Shown here: one piece after another, positions 1 through 8,181 of the stretch | Position numbering within the stretch: position 1 is the stretch's first letter | Layout of the letters: each line of letters starts with the position of its first letter | Assembly: GCA_006508105.1 (NCBI GenBank) | Contig: QKPP01000171.1 | Location: 1-42,319, forward strand | DNA length: 42,319 bases | DNA from: Myxococcales bacterium FL481 | GTDB taxonomy: Bacteria > Myxococcota_A > Polyangia > Nannocystales > Nannocystaceae | Reading direction: 5' to 3' | The notes under the pieces: generated by a model | The model's input: only the letters and a program-made list of their open reading frames with translations | Database searches by the model: none | What the model was told of the DNA's origin: nothing | Translations under genes and position numbers: made by a program

Positions 1-612
1 GCCGAACTTGCGCTCTATACGTTCGGCCATGCCGACCTGGCCGTCGATTTCGACGACGCCACGCAATCTCTTGTCGCGGCCGTGAACTTCGACAACGCCA
101 CCGTGGATGGTGTCGCAGGATTTACGGGTGAGCTCGCACCGGCGGATGTAGAGGTGTGGACCGACGCCTATTTCACCCGCCCAGCGGAGGATATGGGCTT
201 TTTCGAGGCGCTCTGCATCGCGCCCGAGGAAAGCGTCGCGTGGTTGCCGCAGGGAAACGGTGACGCCTCGGACAACGAGGTCCCGTTTCTCGGAGTGTCA
301 AACGATGTGCCGGGCGGGATGTTCGTGGGGGACTCCATCGATCTCGAGCTCGTGAGTGCCGAGCCTCCGAGCGTCGACGGGCACTACTTCGTGTGGGTAG
401 ACGGTTTCCCACCGAGGTTTCTGATCTCCAGCTGCGACGGGATCGATGCCACGGATCGCGTACCCCTCGCGCTGGGGCACGACCATTTCAACATGGGGTT
501 TTCTGGAGCCGCTGGCGACTGGCTGGTCCACTACCGCGTACGAGGTCGTAGAATGGGCGAAGAAGAGGACACGACCGCCGAGTTCTCGCTGAGGTATCGT
601 GTCGGCGAGTGA
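1..612 (+). CDS. Choice-of-anchor M domain secreted protein (C-terminal part, 5' end outside window)
   Basis: The reading frame is open from the first base, so the start lies upstream of the window; an internal GTG at 82 is not needed. Visible residues begin with YTFGHADLAVDFDD, which matches the Gly-His-x-Asp opening of choice-of-anchor M domains (TIGR03769 group of surface-anchored proteins, often linked to zinc uptake loci in actinobacteria). The middle reads VAWLPQG and VPFLGVSNDVPGG. The C-terminal third has LGHDHFNMGFSGAAGDWLVHY, the usual His-x-His, aromatic, then Gly-x-Tyr/Trp end of the domain. The end of the neighbouring minus-strand protein at 3186 shows the same pattern, so this is a paralogue. 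It overlaps the next gene by 14 bp. The extracellular location and metal binding are inferred; the anchor and signal peptide cannot be seen. Confidence 0.75.
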   Translation, partial: AELALYTFGHADLAVDFDDATQSLVAAVNFDNATVDGVAGFTGELAPADVEVWTDAYFTRPAEDMGFFEALCIAPEESVAWLPQGNGDASDNEVPFLGVSNDVPGGMFVGDSIDLELVSAEPPSVDGHYFVWVDGFPPRFLISSCDGIDATDRVPLALGHDHFNMGFSGAAGDWLVHYRVRGRRMGEEEDTTAEFSLRYRVGE

Positions 613-3202
613 ACGGGTTTCGGCTCGCGCATCACGACGCTTGGGATGGATGATCGCGGCGCTAGCCGTGGTCAGCGGTACGGCCGGCCTCGGCCACGAG
701 CTTTTGTGGACCCGCCGTCTCCTCGACGTGCTGGGCGGCAGCAGCGAGGTTGTGGCGCAGGTCTTCGGCGCGTTCTTCCTCGGATTGAGCCTCGGCGCCG
801 CGGCGGCCTCGAAGCTGCTGCCGCGGTCGCAGGGGCGAGCGTGGCACAAATTGGCGGTTCTCGAGTCCGGGGTGGTCGCGCTCGCCATTCCGGCGATGAC
901 CCTCCCCCTGTGGTCGGAGCCACTGTGGCCAGGGCTCGGTCCCGAAGCATTGAGATCGGGGGTGGTGGGGACTGGGGTTAAGCTGGCGATGTGTTTGGTC
1001 ACCGTGTTCCCGCCAGCGTTGCTGATGGGAGCCACGCTTCCCGTCATGCTGTTCGCGGCTCGTCTTCGTGGTGGCGAGCAGATCAACGAAACGACGGTGT
1101 ACGCGGCCAACACGCTAGGCGGCGTATTGGGGATCGGGCTTGTCGCCGGCGTGCTGCTGCCGTGGCTGGGTACGACCGCGTCGATGCAGCTGGTCTGCGC
1201 GGGCAACCTCTTCGTCGCCGTGGCGGCACTGATCATCGGTGCACAAGCGGAGCGAGCCGGCACGGCTCGGCCGGGTGAGTTGCCGTCCGACGATGCGGGT
1301 GGCGCCGGCGTGCGCCTCGGGCCGGGGTCCCGCGACGGATTCGCCATCGGCTGGCTGGCGTTTGCTTCGGGGTTCGGCGTGCTGGCGTGCGAGGTCGTCG
1401 GGCTGCGGATGCTGATGCTTGTCGCCACGATCTCGTTGTACGCCCCGGCGGTGATTTTGGGAGTCGTGGTGCTGGCTTTGGGCCTGGCCGCCGGGGCGGT
1501 GGCGCGGTGGCTGCGTCCAAGCCAGTCGCCGTTTGTCGCCGTCGGAGCGGCGGCCGCGGTCGCGTCGGTCGGGTTTGTGTTGGCACCGCTGGTCTTTTTG
1601 TCGGCGACCACGAGCGGTTACGACTGGGTCACGGCGACGTCGTCGTTGGAGTTCGCGGGCAAACTCGCGGGATTGGTCGCGCTGACGCTCGGCTTGCCCC
1701 TGATCGCGGCGGGCGTGGTGTTTCCCGCTTTGCTCCGCGTCGCGCAATCTCACGGCGCCGCGGCTTCGGGAGCTCGCTTTGCCCGCCTGTTGGCCCTCAA
1801 CGGGTTGGGGGCGCTCGTTGGAGCTGAGGTTGCGCATCGCTGGTGGCTTGCGGCCTACGGGCCGCACACCGCGTTGGGGATCGTCGGCCTACTCTACGCG
1901 CTGCTGGCCGTGCTTTGCTCGTTCTCTTCGGGCGGCCGCGCGAGGCATCGGGTGGTCGCGGTGGGATGTGTCGCCGCGGTCGGAGGTTTGACCTACGGCT
2001 GGTTGCCCGGGCTGCCGCTTGTGAACCCGCACGCGGGTTTTCGCGTGCTATCGGAGGAGAGCTCACGAACGGGAACGCTGGCGGTGGTGGAGCACGACGA
2101 TTTTGGTCGCGCGATGATTGTCGACAACCAGTACATCCTCGGCAGTACGAGGGCGCGCTACGACCAGGAGCGCCAGGCTCATCTGCCCTTGCTACTCCAT
2201 GCCGATCCGAGACACGTGGCCTTTGTCGGAGTCGCCACCGGGGTCACCCCGGGTGCCGCCTTGGCCCATCGGTCGGTCGAGTCGATCGAGGCGATCGAGA
2301 TCTCTCGCCCCGTCGTACGGGCCGCCGCTGCGTTCTTCGAGACGTACAATCGTGGCGTTGTGGACAACGAGCGGGTCGACTTGGTCGTGGAGGACGGTCG
2401 AATCTACCTCGGGTCTGCCCAAGAACGGTTCGATGTGGTCGTGGGTGATCTGTTTTTGCCATGGGCCCCGGGGGTGACACGATTGTATTCCCGAGAGAGT
2501 TTCGCCGCGGTCTCTCAGGCCCTGCGCCCCGGCGGGCTATACTGCCAATGGCTACCGCTTTATCAGCTGAGCGCCGAACAAGTGTTGACCGTCGGGCGCA
2601 CCATGTTAACGGCGTTTGATGAGGTCGCGGTCTTTCGCAACACGTTTAGTTCGGCTCGCCCAGTGATCGGCTTGGTCGGATTCAAGCAAGGAACCCTCGA
2701 CTGGAGAGTGGTCAAAGAGCGCGTGGCACAAGTCGCCGCGGGCTCCGAGATCGCCGACCCCACCTTGCGACACATCAAGTCGTTCGCGCTGCTCTACATC
2801 GGGCGTACTCGAGCGTTTGCCGAGTCGGATCCGGCGGACCCCGACTACAACACCCTCGACAACGCGTGGCTCGAGTACGATGCTGGGCGGATGCGTGTCG
2901 CCGGAGAGGGGACGAGTCGATTTTTGTACGACAAGCGCGGGTTCGAGTTCCAGCGTGACTTGATCGAGGCGTTCGCCGAAGAAGAATCCGTCGCGGGGTT
3001 GGCCCGGTCAGCGAAGATCGGGATGTTGCTCACCGCCTGGGAGCTCGCGGCGCGTGCTGGCTCGTCGCAGCAAAACGACTTTCGGCGACAGGTGCAGCGG
3101 GTCTTCCCGCGCGAGGTCGTTCAAGACGAACTCGCCGATTGGTCGCAATGGCCGGGCATCCGGCCGTTGGCAGACGCGGATCCGCCTACGGCTCGACAAT
3201 GA
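599..3202 (+). CDS. Fused membrane / spermidine-synthase-like protein
   Basis: 867 residues from a GTG start that overlaps the upstream gene by 14 bp. The N-terminal ~460 residues are about a dozen hydrophobic helices beginning LGHELLWTRRLLDVLGGSS, as in the membrane halves of fused MFS/spermidine synthases. The C-terminal part is a Rossmann SAM-methyltransferase-like fold: FVGVATGVTPGAAL (glycine loop), an acidic strand IEAIEIS, then VVEDGRIYL and FDVVVGDLFLPWAPG, as in SpeE-type aminopropyltransferases. Whether it makes a polyamine is unknown, because large fused homologues are rarely characterised. Its last 17 bases overlap the 3' end of the convergent operon on the other strand (3186-3202), so transcripts of the two units must collide or overlap. 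The close coupling to the choice-of-anchor M gene suggests co-transcription. Confidence 0.85.
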   Translation: MSASERVSARASRRLGWMIAALAVVSGTAGLGHELLWTRRLLDVLGGSSEVVAQVFGAFFLGLSLGAAAASKLLPRSQGRAWHKLAVLESGVVALAIPAMTLPLWSEPLWPGLGPEALRSGVVGTGVKLAMCLVTVFPPALLMGATLPVMLFAARLRGGEQINETTVYAANTLGGVLGIGLVAGVLLPWLGTTASMQLVCAGNLFVAVAALIIGAQAERAGTARPGELPSDDAGGAGVRLGPGSRDGFAIGWLAFASGFGVLACEVVGLRMLMLVATISLYAPAVILGVVVLALGLAAGAVARWLRPSQSPFVAVGAAAAVASVGFVLAPLVFLSATTSGYDWVTATSSLEFAGKLAGLVALTLGLPLIAAGVVFPALLRVAQSHGAAASGARFARLLALNGLGALVGAEVAHRWWLAAYGPHTALGIVGLLYALLAVLCSFSSGGRARHRVVAVGCVAAVGGLTYGWLPGLPLVNPHAGFRVLSEESSRTGTLAVVEHDDFGRAMIVDNQYILGSTRARYDQERQAHLPLLLHADPRHVAFVGVATGVTPGAALAHRSVESIEAIEISRPVVRAAAAFFETYNRGVVDNERVDLVVEDGRIYLGSAQERFDVVVGDLFLPWAPGVTRLYSRESFAAVSQALRPGGLYCQWLPLYQLSAEQVLTVGRTMLTAFDEVAVFRNTFSSARPVIGLVGFKQGTLDWRVVKERVAQVAAGSEIADPTLRHIKSFALLYIGRTRAFAESDPADPDYNTLDNAWLEYDAGRMRVAGEGTSRFLYDKRGFEFQRDLIEAFAEEESVAGLARSAKIGMLLTAWELAARAGSSQQNDFRRQVQRVFPREVVQDELADWSQWPGIRPLADADPPTARQ

Positions 3203-5309
3203 AGTGATACTGGACCACGTCGCTGACAACCGCGGCTTGATCGGCCGCCCGTCGGCCGGAGACCTGAACCCCGATCTTGTACGTCCCCGGGGCGGAGAAG
3301 GTCCAATGATGGTGATCGTGCCCGCCGACCGGCATCTCGAAACGGTTGGCGCCGGTTTCGGTCAGCTGCGGATGGCTCGTGGAGATGTAGAAGTGGGGCA
3401 GAAACGGCAGCTGATAGACCGAGACCTGTCCGTTGGCGGGCATGTCGAACGAGACAAACTCGAACTGCAGCGGCCCGTCGAAGATCCCGGGCGGCACGCC
3501 CTCGGTTGAGATTCCCCAAAACGGCTGGAGCATCCCCAGGTTGTTTGCGCTCAGGTACCAAAACCCCGCGCCGGCGGGCATCCCCATCGGTTCGAAGGGA
3601 TCGGGGTCCATGCCGGTGAACTGTGGTCGCCCTCCGTTTGCAACCGAGTCGAGATAGGACGACACGGGCACGATGATGCAAATGTCCTGGGCTGGGTGCA
3701 GCGTGGCAGTCGCATCCGGAGCGCCAAAATCGGTGTAAACCTCAAGGTGGAGCCCGGTGGGAGGGGCGTAGTGGGCGTGCAGATCCCCATGACCGAAGCG
3801 GTAGTCGATGGTGCACGGTTCGCAGCCATCGGGCACGCCGTTTTGGTTGTCGTCCTTGAGGTCGTCGGAGCCCGGGCACGCGTCACAGCCGTCGGGGACG
3901 GTATCGAGGTCGCCGTCGAGCGCGTCGTCGAAGCCGGGGCATGCATCGCAGCCGTCGGGCACCGCGTCGAGGTCGCCGTCGAGCGCGTCGTCAAAGCCAG
4001 GGCAGGCATCGCATCCGTCCGGGATGACGTCGAGATCCCCGTTGAGCGCATCGTCGAAGCCGGGACAAGCGTCGCATCCGTCGGGCACCGCGTCGCCGTC
4101 GTGGTCGAGCGCGTCGTTGCTACCCGGGCAGCGGTCGCAGGCGTCGTCGATGCCGTCCCCGTCTTGATCCATGCCGATGGGCCTGTCGCACGGTTCAGCG
4201 ACGCCATCGCTGCTGTCATCGGCGGGGTCGTCCCCCGACGTGTGCTCTTGGCACGAGCTCGACAGTACGACTGGCACGATACCGGCGAGCCAGCTGGCTC
4301 GCGGTTTCCGGCGACAGCGACCTGCCGCCCGGCGGCGCCGAGCCACGGCGATCAGCGGGATCAGCCAGGCGAGCGCCGACAACGACGGCGCACGTTTGGC
4401 CACGGCGCAGCCTCCTCCCTCGCCGGCGGCCCCGTCATCGTCGCCCGTCTCGGGCCCGTCGTCATCGTCCCCCAGTCCCGTGTCCTCGGTCTCGGCCGGT
4501 GGAGGCTGCGTCGGCGGCGTGGGCACGAGGTCTGGACAAGCCACGGTGTTGCCGACCACATGACACCCCGCCGCGTCCGGTGTGGCCTCACAACCCAGCT
4601 CCAACTTGCTGGCGAGACAGGCCCGTGCGGCCTCGAGTTGCCAGTCTTCAACTTGGTGCCCGAGCACGAGGTACACCGCGGGCGACAGGGCCAGCGGCGG
4701 CAATTCGAGTCGAATCGGCGCGAGCACGACACCTGCCGTCGGGGGGCCCGTCGTGGCGTCGGGGAACCCTGCGGACAGGATGGAGAATGTGACGTGCTGG
4801 TGGAGTGAGCCGTCGGGATCCGTGGTGGCGAAACTAAAGCCCGTGACGTCGCCCTCGGCACCGGAGACGATCATCTCGCTGGCCGGCCCGACGGGGGTAC
4901 TCATCGATGTCCGCAAGGACTCGCCGGCAACCGGAGGGCCGAAGTGCGGCGTGCCCTGGCCGTCCCAGTACAGCAAATTGACCCCCAACCACTCGGGCGC
5001 GTGGCCGTGGAGACTGGCCTCGACCTGACCGGGTAACGGTTGGTACGGCGCCGGAGGAGCGGGGATGGCGTTGAATCCGGGATCGTTGCCCGTCGCGAGT
5101 TGGTCGCTCGTGAATTCGAGTTGCCGTTCGAATACGCGACGAGGAAGCTCGATCGCTCCCGAGCCGAACGAGAAGGACCCGATGGCAACCGCGGCTCCGT
5201 CGTTGACGAGCAAGATATCGGTATGCCCCGCGCGTGGGGCGGGCGGCCGAGCCGGAGACGAGGCGAGCAACCAGATGGTCGCTGGCGCGATGAGCCCGGC
5301 GGGGATCAT
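3186..5309 (-). CDS. Composite secreted protein: MYXO-CTERM protein fused in frame to a choice-of-anchor M lipoprotein
   Basis: Start chosen at the ATG overlapping the upstream TGA by ATGA (5306-5309), which gives 707 residues and a signal peptide (MIPAGLIAPATIWLLASSPA). Residues ~27-245 resemble the product of the gene at 6178: HTDILLV opening, NPGFNA-like motif, PPAPY, LYWDG and a His-containing SLHQHVTF segment. Then comes an acidic linker and GGGCAVAKR plus a hydrophobic helix and Arg cluster (Cys codon 4407-4409), a canonical MYXO-CTERM tail that should end the protein. No stop follows. The frame runs on into RRKPRASWLAGIVPVVLSSSCQ, a lipoprotein signal with Cys at 4251-4253 (a GTG at 4346 could start it), then five thrombospondin type 3-like repeats and a choice-of-anchor M domain ending GGHDHHHWTFSAPGTY. 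This looks like two ancestral genes joined by stop loss; they may still yield two products. Confidence 0.8.
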   Translation of the reverse strand: MIPAGLIAPATIWLLASSPARPPAPRAGHTDILLVNDGAAVAIGSFSFGSGAIELPRRVFERQLEFTSDQLATGNDPGFNAIPAPPAPYQPLPGQVEASLHGHAPEWLGVNLLYWDGQGTPHFGPPVAGESLRTSMSTPVGPASEMIVSGAEGDVTGFSFATTDPDGSLHQHVTFSILSAGFPDATTGPPTAGVVLAPIRLELPPLALSPAVYLVLGHQVEDWQLEAARACLASKLELGCEATPDAAGCHVVGNTVACPDLVPTPPTQPPPAETEDTGLGDDDDGPETGDDDGAAGEGGGCAVAKRAPSLSALAWLIPLIAVARRRRAAGRCRRKPRASWLAGIVPVVLSSSCQEHTSGDDPADDSSDGVAEPCDRPIGMDQDGDGIDDACDRCPGSNDALDHDGDAVPDGCDACPGFDDALNGDLDVIPDGCDACPGFDDALDGDLDAVPDGCDACPGFDDALDGDLDTVPDGCDACPGSDDLKDDNQNGVPDGCEPCTIDYRFGHGDLHAHYAPPTGLHLEVYTDFGAPDATATLHPAQDICIIVPVSSYLDSVANGGRPQFTGMDPDPFEPMGMPAGAGFWYLSANNLGMLQPFWGISTEGVPPGIFDGPLQFEFVSFDMPANGQVSVYQLPFLPHFYISTSHPQLTETGANRFEMPVGGHDHHHWTFSAPGTYKIGVQVSGRRAADQAAVVSDVVQYHFIVEP
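3825..4139 (-). repeat. Five 63-bp tandem units coding thrombospondin type 3-like repeats
   Basis: Five consecutive 21-residue units of the form CDACPGFDDALDGDLDAVPDG are encoded; the central three are nearly identical at protein and DNA level. The Asp spacing and paired Cys fit calcium-binding thrombospondin type 3 repeats. The repeat forms the stalk between the lipoprotein anchor and the choice-of-anchor M head of the composite protein. The DNA identity suggests recent unit duplication and makes copy-number variation between strains likely. Confidence 0.85.
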
Positions 5310-6181
5310 CGCCGTCGACTCGCTTGGCGCCGCCGGATCCTCGCGCCGGCGAACAGGGCGAACAGGGCGGACAGCGCGAAGGCGCGGGTCGAGGTTCCCG
5401 ACGGCGAGCATCTGCAGCCCTCACTGACCGCGTCCTCGGGATCACATGCATCTTCGGCTTTGGTCACATCGTCGATCAGCCCGTTGCAATTCTCGTCGAC
5501 GCCATCGCAAATCTCGGTGGCGTCGGGGTTGATCTCGGGATCTTCATCGTTGCAGTCGCGGACGTTGGCGATCATTCCCGGCGGCGGCGTGCACGGGGTA
5601 AACACCGTGTTCTCCATTCCGCCGAATCCGTCGCCATCGAGATCGAACCCGTACTCCGTATCGAAGTCGTGCAGATTTTCGATCACGAGCGGCGTGGTCG
5701 ACAGCACCGACGCCGTGTACACCAGCGTGTAACGAGCGTGAGCGTCGAGCACGTAAAGTTGCGCCTGCGGCAGTCCGGGGCAGGCATCGGTGACGTCCTC
5801 GACCATCAGTGGGACCACGTCGGCCCCGTGCACGTCTCGCAGCTGCGGTTCGATGTCGGGGGAGCCGAAGATTACCCATGAACCGGGGCGCTTCGGTGTG
5901 TACGTGACCGATACGTTATCAGGACCCACGGTGACACTATAGTGGGTATGGACATTGTCGACGTTCGGGGTATGGGCCGCGGGCTGCTCGCCAGCGCCGG
6001 CGAGCACGTCGACAAACGGACCGTGCTGGGCGTGAAAACACGAATGCTGGATGAGGGCCCGCCCCAGTGCGGCGCACTCGTCGGGAATCGTCGCGGCGCT
6101 TGGTCGAGAAAGCATCGCGGTCGCGAGCAGAGCGCCGAGCGGCAGCACCGGGCGAGCGATTGTGCGTATTCGTGGGTTCAT
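5306..6181 (-). CDS. MYXO-CTERM protein with MopE-type metal-binding motif
   Basis: Start ATG at 6181 overlaps the upstream stop by ATGA; the longer frame to 6280 lacks a signal peptide. 291 residues. MNPRIRTIARPVLPLGALLA begins a Sec signal. Next come IQHSCFHAQHGPF and a His-rich NVHTHYSV stretch, shared in pattern with the lipoprotein at 7029 (H-x-C-x-H ... GPF). The C-terminal half has DLDGDGFGG, VRDCNDEDPEINPDA and EICDGVDENCNGLIDD. This is the Asp/Cys-rich putative metal-binding motif of the MopE family, widespread in myxobacterial secreted proteins. The end is GCRCSPSG, a hydrophobic helix and an Arg-rich tail, a MYXO-CTERM signal for outer-surface anchoring by a myxosortase. Several candidate metal sites in one protein fit a metal-capture role; the metal is not known. 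Confidence 0.8.
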   Translation of the reverse strand: MNPRIRTIARPVLPLGALLATAMLSRPSAATIPDECAALGRALIQHSCFHAQHGPFVDVLAGAGEQPAAHTPNVDNVHTHYSVTVGPDNVSVTYTPKRPGSWVIFGSPDIEPQLRDVHGADVVPLMVEDVTDACPGLPQAQLYVLDAHARYTLVYTASVLSTTPLVIENLHDFDTEYGFDLDGDGFGGMENTVFTPCTPPPGMIANVRDCNDEDPEINPDATEICDGVDENCNGLIDDVTKAEDACDPEDAVSEGCRCSPSGTSTRAFALSALFALFAGARIRRRQASRRR

Positions 6182-7053
6182 GGTCGAGCTCTGCGTCCGC
6201 GTCTTCGCGACAGCCAGACCAATACCACCACCGGCAGGGCGAGAGGGGAAGGGCCAAAACCCCCACCGGCCACGTTGCACCCGTCGTCGGCGGAGGGGTC
6301 GACCGCGAGGTCGTCTTCGATGGATTGTTGGATCGACATCGCCGCGTGCGTCGCGAGCTCGTCATTTAGGTCGGTCCCGCCGTCGGGGGCCAGGCCAAAC
6401 TGCATCGCAAAGACGGCCGGCGGCGACGATTCAAGCGTGCCTGCGTGAAAGCGCATCGCGAAGACATAGACGCCCTCGGAGGGCAGCTGACCCGAGTCGG
6501 GGCCGACGAGGACAATCTGATGGTGTTCGTGCAGCAAGCCACCCGCCGCGGTCGTGCCGATGGCGAAGCCCGGTGTCTCGGCGTTGGCTCCCATGACGTG
6601 CACCGGCTCGCCGCTCAACGCGTGTAGGATGCTGAGCGACGCGTGGCCCGTCGGGGAGACGAATGACACCTCGCCGTGACCGTCCCAATACGCCAAGTCG
6701 GACTCCAGACCGGGGACGGGCACCATCGAAAACGCCACGGGGGTGTCGCTCGGCAGGCTCTCGTACGGCGCCGGTGGTACGGGCACGGCGTTGAAACCCG
6801 GGTTCGTGGCCACCGCCGCGTTGTCCTGCACGTACTCGAAGCCACGCGAGAACGCGGCCTCCGGCAAGGATATGTCGCTCGTTCCCCAAGCGAACGTGCC
6901 GGTGACGATCTTGTCGCCTTCCGCGGCGAGCAACACGTCGACGTGCGCGGCGAGGGCCGAGCCTTCGGTCGCTGCGCTCGCTCCCACGACCAGGACGGCC
7001 GCGACGACGGCTGTCCCGCGTCCCGATGCTAGTCGTCGCACCGGCTTTCCCAC
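6178..7053 (-). CDS. MYXO-CTERM surface protein resembling Zur-repressed all3515-like proteins
   Basis: 291 residues, overlapping the upstream gene by 25 bp and the downstream gene by 4 bp. The signal peptide is TAVVAAVLVVGASAATEGSA followed by HVDVLLAAEGD. The core includes YWDGHGEVSF, a TPGFAIGTTAAGG segment, LLHEHHQIVL with four adjacent potential metal ligands, and EGVYVFAMRF followed by SSPPAVFAMQFG. From memory, this order (TPGF, D/G-x-HEH, GVY, SxP) resembles the cyanobacterial all3515 family of zinc-regulated PEP-CTERM proteins; a profile search would settle that. It ends with DGCNVAGGG, a hydrophobic helix and an Arg-rich tail, a MYXO-CTERM sorting signal. It is paralogous to the N-terminal half of the composite protein at 3186-5309. 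Role inferred: binding or buffering a divalent metal at the cell surface. Confidence 0.75.
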   Translation of the reverse strand: MGKPVRRLASGRGTAVVAAVLVVGASAATEGSALAAHVDVLLAAEGDKIVTGTFAWGTSDISLPEAAFSRGFEYVQDNAAVATNPGFNAVPVPPAPYESLPSDTPVAFSMVPVPGLESDLAYWDGHGEVSFVSPTGHASLSILHALSGEPVHVMGANAETPGFAIGTTAAGGLLHEHHQIVLVGPDSGQLPSEGVYVFAMRFHAGTLESSPPAVFAMQFGLAPDGGTDLNDELATHAAMSIQQSIEDDLAVDPSADDGCNVAGGGFGPSPLALPVVVLVWLSRRRGRRARP

Positions 7054-7688
7054 CCGCCGCGGCCGAACGTGTCCGGATGCTCGAAGAACACCCGCACGCT
7101 GGGTGCGTCCGTCGGACCGAACGCGAGCGTGTACTGGGTTCCCCGCTCAAACGTGAAGACATCGACCCGCGACATCTCGCCACAGCCGCTCGGGTTGCTG
7201 ACGACTTCTTGATGATCGCGTTCGAGCCGCTCGTCGGCGACGAACACTTCGAGGTCAATGTCTTCATCGGTCGCGCCGATGAACACCGCGTGCGCCCCGT
7301 CACGTGAGGGCCGAAACCCCACGTACCAGCGCGATGGACCCTCCGCTTCGCCAGCGTTCATGTGCACGTCGAACACGTGCTGCGTGGTGTTCGTTGCCGC
7401 CAACCACCCGTCGGGATGGGGACTGGCTTGCACGGCCTCGAACGGCCCCATGTCGCCGTGCTGGCAGGCGTGAATGTAGACATCCTCACCGAGGATCGGC
7501 TCGCACTCGTCGCCGTTGACGGTCGACGACGTGCAGGAGCCGAGGACGCAGGCCGCAAGAATCGCTCCGGCGGCGCCCTGCACCAGCTTTGAGTTGCGAC
7601 GCCGGCCTCGTCGTGACCCGGCGGCAACTCGGCCGGAGGTTCGCTTCCCGATAGACTCCGTTCGTCGGGCGCTGAGGCGGTCGGGCAT
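7029..7688 (-). CDS. Lipoprotein with H-x-C-x-H motif, second gene of the ArsR operon
   Basis: Start ATG at 7688 lies 4 bp after the stop of the repressor gene; the longer frame to 7760 would overlap it heavily. 219 residues. After a basic N-terminus, AAGAILAACVLGSC gives a lipobox (LGSC). The mature part has VYIHACQHGDMGPFEAVQASPHPDG and then HVFDVHMNAGE, so His and Cys residues are clustered. The product at 5306 has a matching HSCFHAQHGPF segment, which indicates a shared domain. The rest is a beta-rich region with DEDIDLEVFV and RGTQYTLAFG, typical of small extracellular sandwich folds. No named family is recognised. Position directly after an ArsR-type gene supports metal-responsive expression. 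Confidence 0.75.
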   Translation of the reverse strand: MPDRLSARRTESIGKRTSGRVAAGSRRGRRRNSKLVQGAAGAILAACVLGSCTSSTVNGDECEPILGEDVYIHACQHGDMGPFEAVQASPHPDGWLAATNTTQHVFDVHMNAGEAEGPSRWYVGFRPSRDGAHAVFIGATDEDIDLEVFVADERLERDHQEVVSNPSGCGEMSRVDVFTFERGTQYTLAFGPTDAPSVRVFFEHPDTFGRGGWESRCDD

Positions 7689-7692
7689 CGTT

Positions 7693-8160
7693 TCACTCGC
7701 GGGCGCGTCGTCGTTCGCCCGGCCACCACGGCTGCAGCCGGCCGGCGTGCTCGAGCGCACTCTCTAGCGCGGCTCGGATTTCCCCATTTGCCAGGGAGTA
7801 GTAGACGTGGCGTCCGTCTCGTCGTTGCCGGACCAATCCTTCGGCCCGCAAGTGGCGAAGCCGATGGGATACCGTGGACATGTGCTCGGCGCTTGCGCCG
7901 GCCAGTTCGGTGACGTTGGCTTCACCGACTAGCAGCAGGGCGAGCGTCTTGAGTCGGGCTCGGTCGCCTAGGACGCGGAAGACATGGGCGGCGCTCTCGC
8001 AAGTATGATCGTCCACAAACGCTGAGAGCACGCGGCGTCGAGGCGGTTGGGCCGGTGGGGCGTCGTTCGGCGACGTCGTCTCGGGAACGGGCGCAATCAG
8101 GTTGCGGGTGTACGGTAGCGTCCACGTGCGCGCACCATTGGTCTCTTCCGGGCCGCTCAT
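7693..8160 (-). CDS. ArsR/SmtB-family metalloregulatory repressor
   Basis: 155 residues with a winged helix-turn-helix: FRVLGDRARLKTLALLL, ELAGASAEHMSTVSHRLRHL as recognition region, and RRDGRHVYYSLANGEI as wing. These are hallmarks of ArsR/SmtB repressors that leave DNA when a metal binds. The N-terminal extension carries DDHTCES, a candidate ligand set. The C-terminal alpha-5 zinc site of SmtB/CzrA (Asp-x-His ... His-x-x-Glu) is only partly kept: LANGEIRAALESALEHAGR has Asn and Glu in the first half and only one His in the second. The metal specificity may therefore differ, or the N-terminal Cys/His may serve instead. It is first in the operon, so it probably represses itself and the four surface-protein genes. 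Confidence 0.88.
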   Translation of the reverse strand: MSGPEETNGARTWTLPYTRNLIAPVPETTSPNDAPPAQPPRRRVLSAFVDDHTCESAAHVFRVLGDRARLKTLALLLVGEANVTELAGASAEHMSTVSHRLRHLRAEGLVRQRRDGRHVYYSLANGEIRAALESALEHAGRLQPWWPGERRRARE

Positions 8161-8181
8161 AACTCGACACTAATGTAAGTC

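Noticed and set aside
298-1611. Long antisense open frame of 437 codons over the first genes
   Set aside because: Composition (Ala, Thr, Ser, Pro, Arg) is typical of antisense frames in high-GC DNA; the plus-strand genes have clear motifs.
7693-8160. The ArsR-type gene as regulator of the GAPDH-ArsJ arsenic pair
   Set aside because: It is 21 kb away and heads a different operon; its ligand residues do not match the usual arsenic Cys pair.
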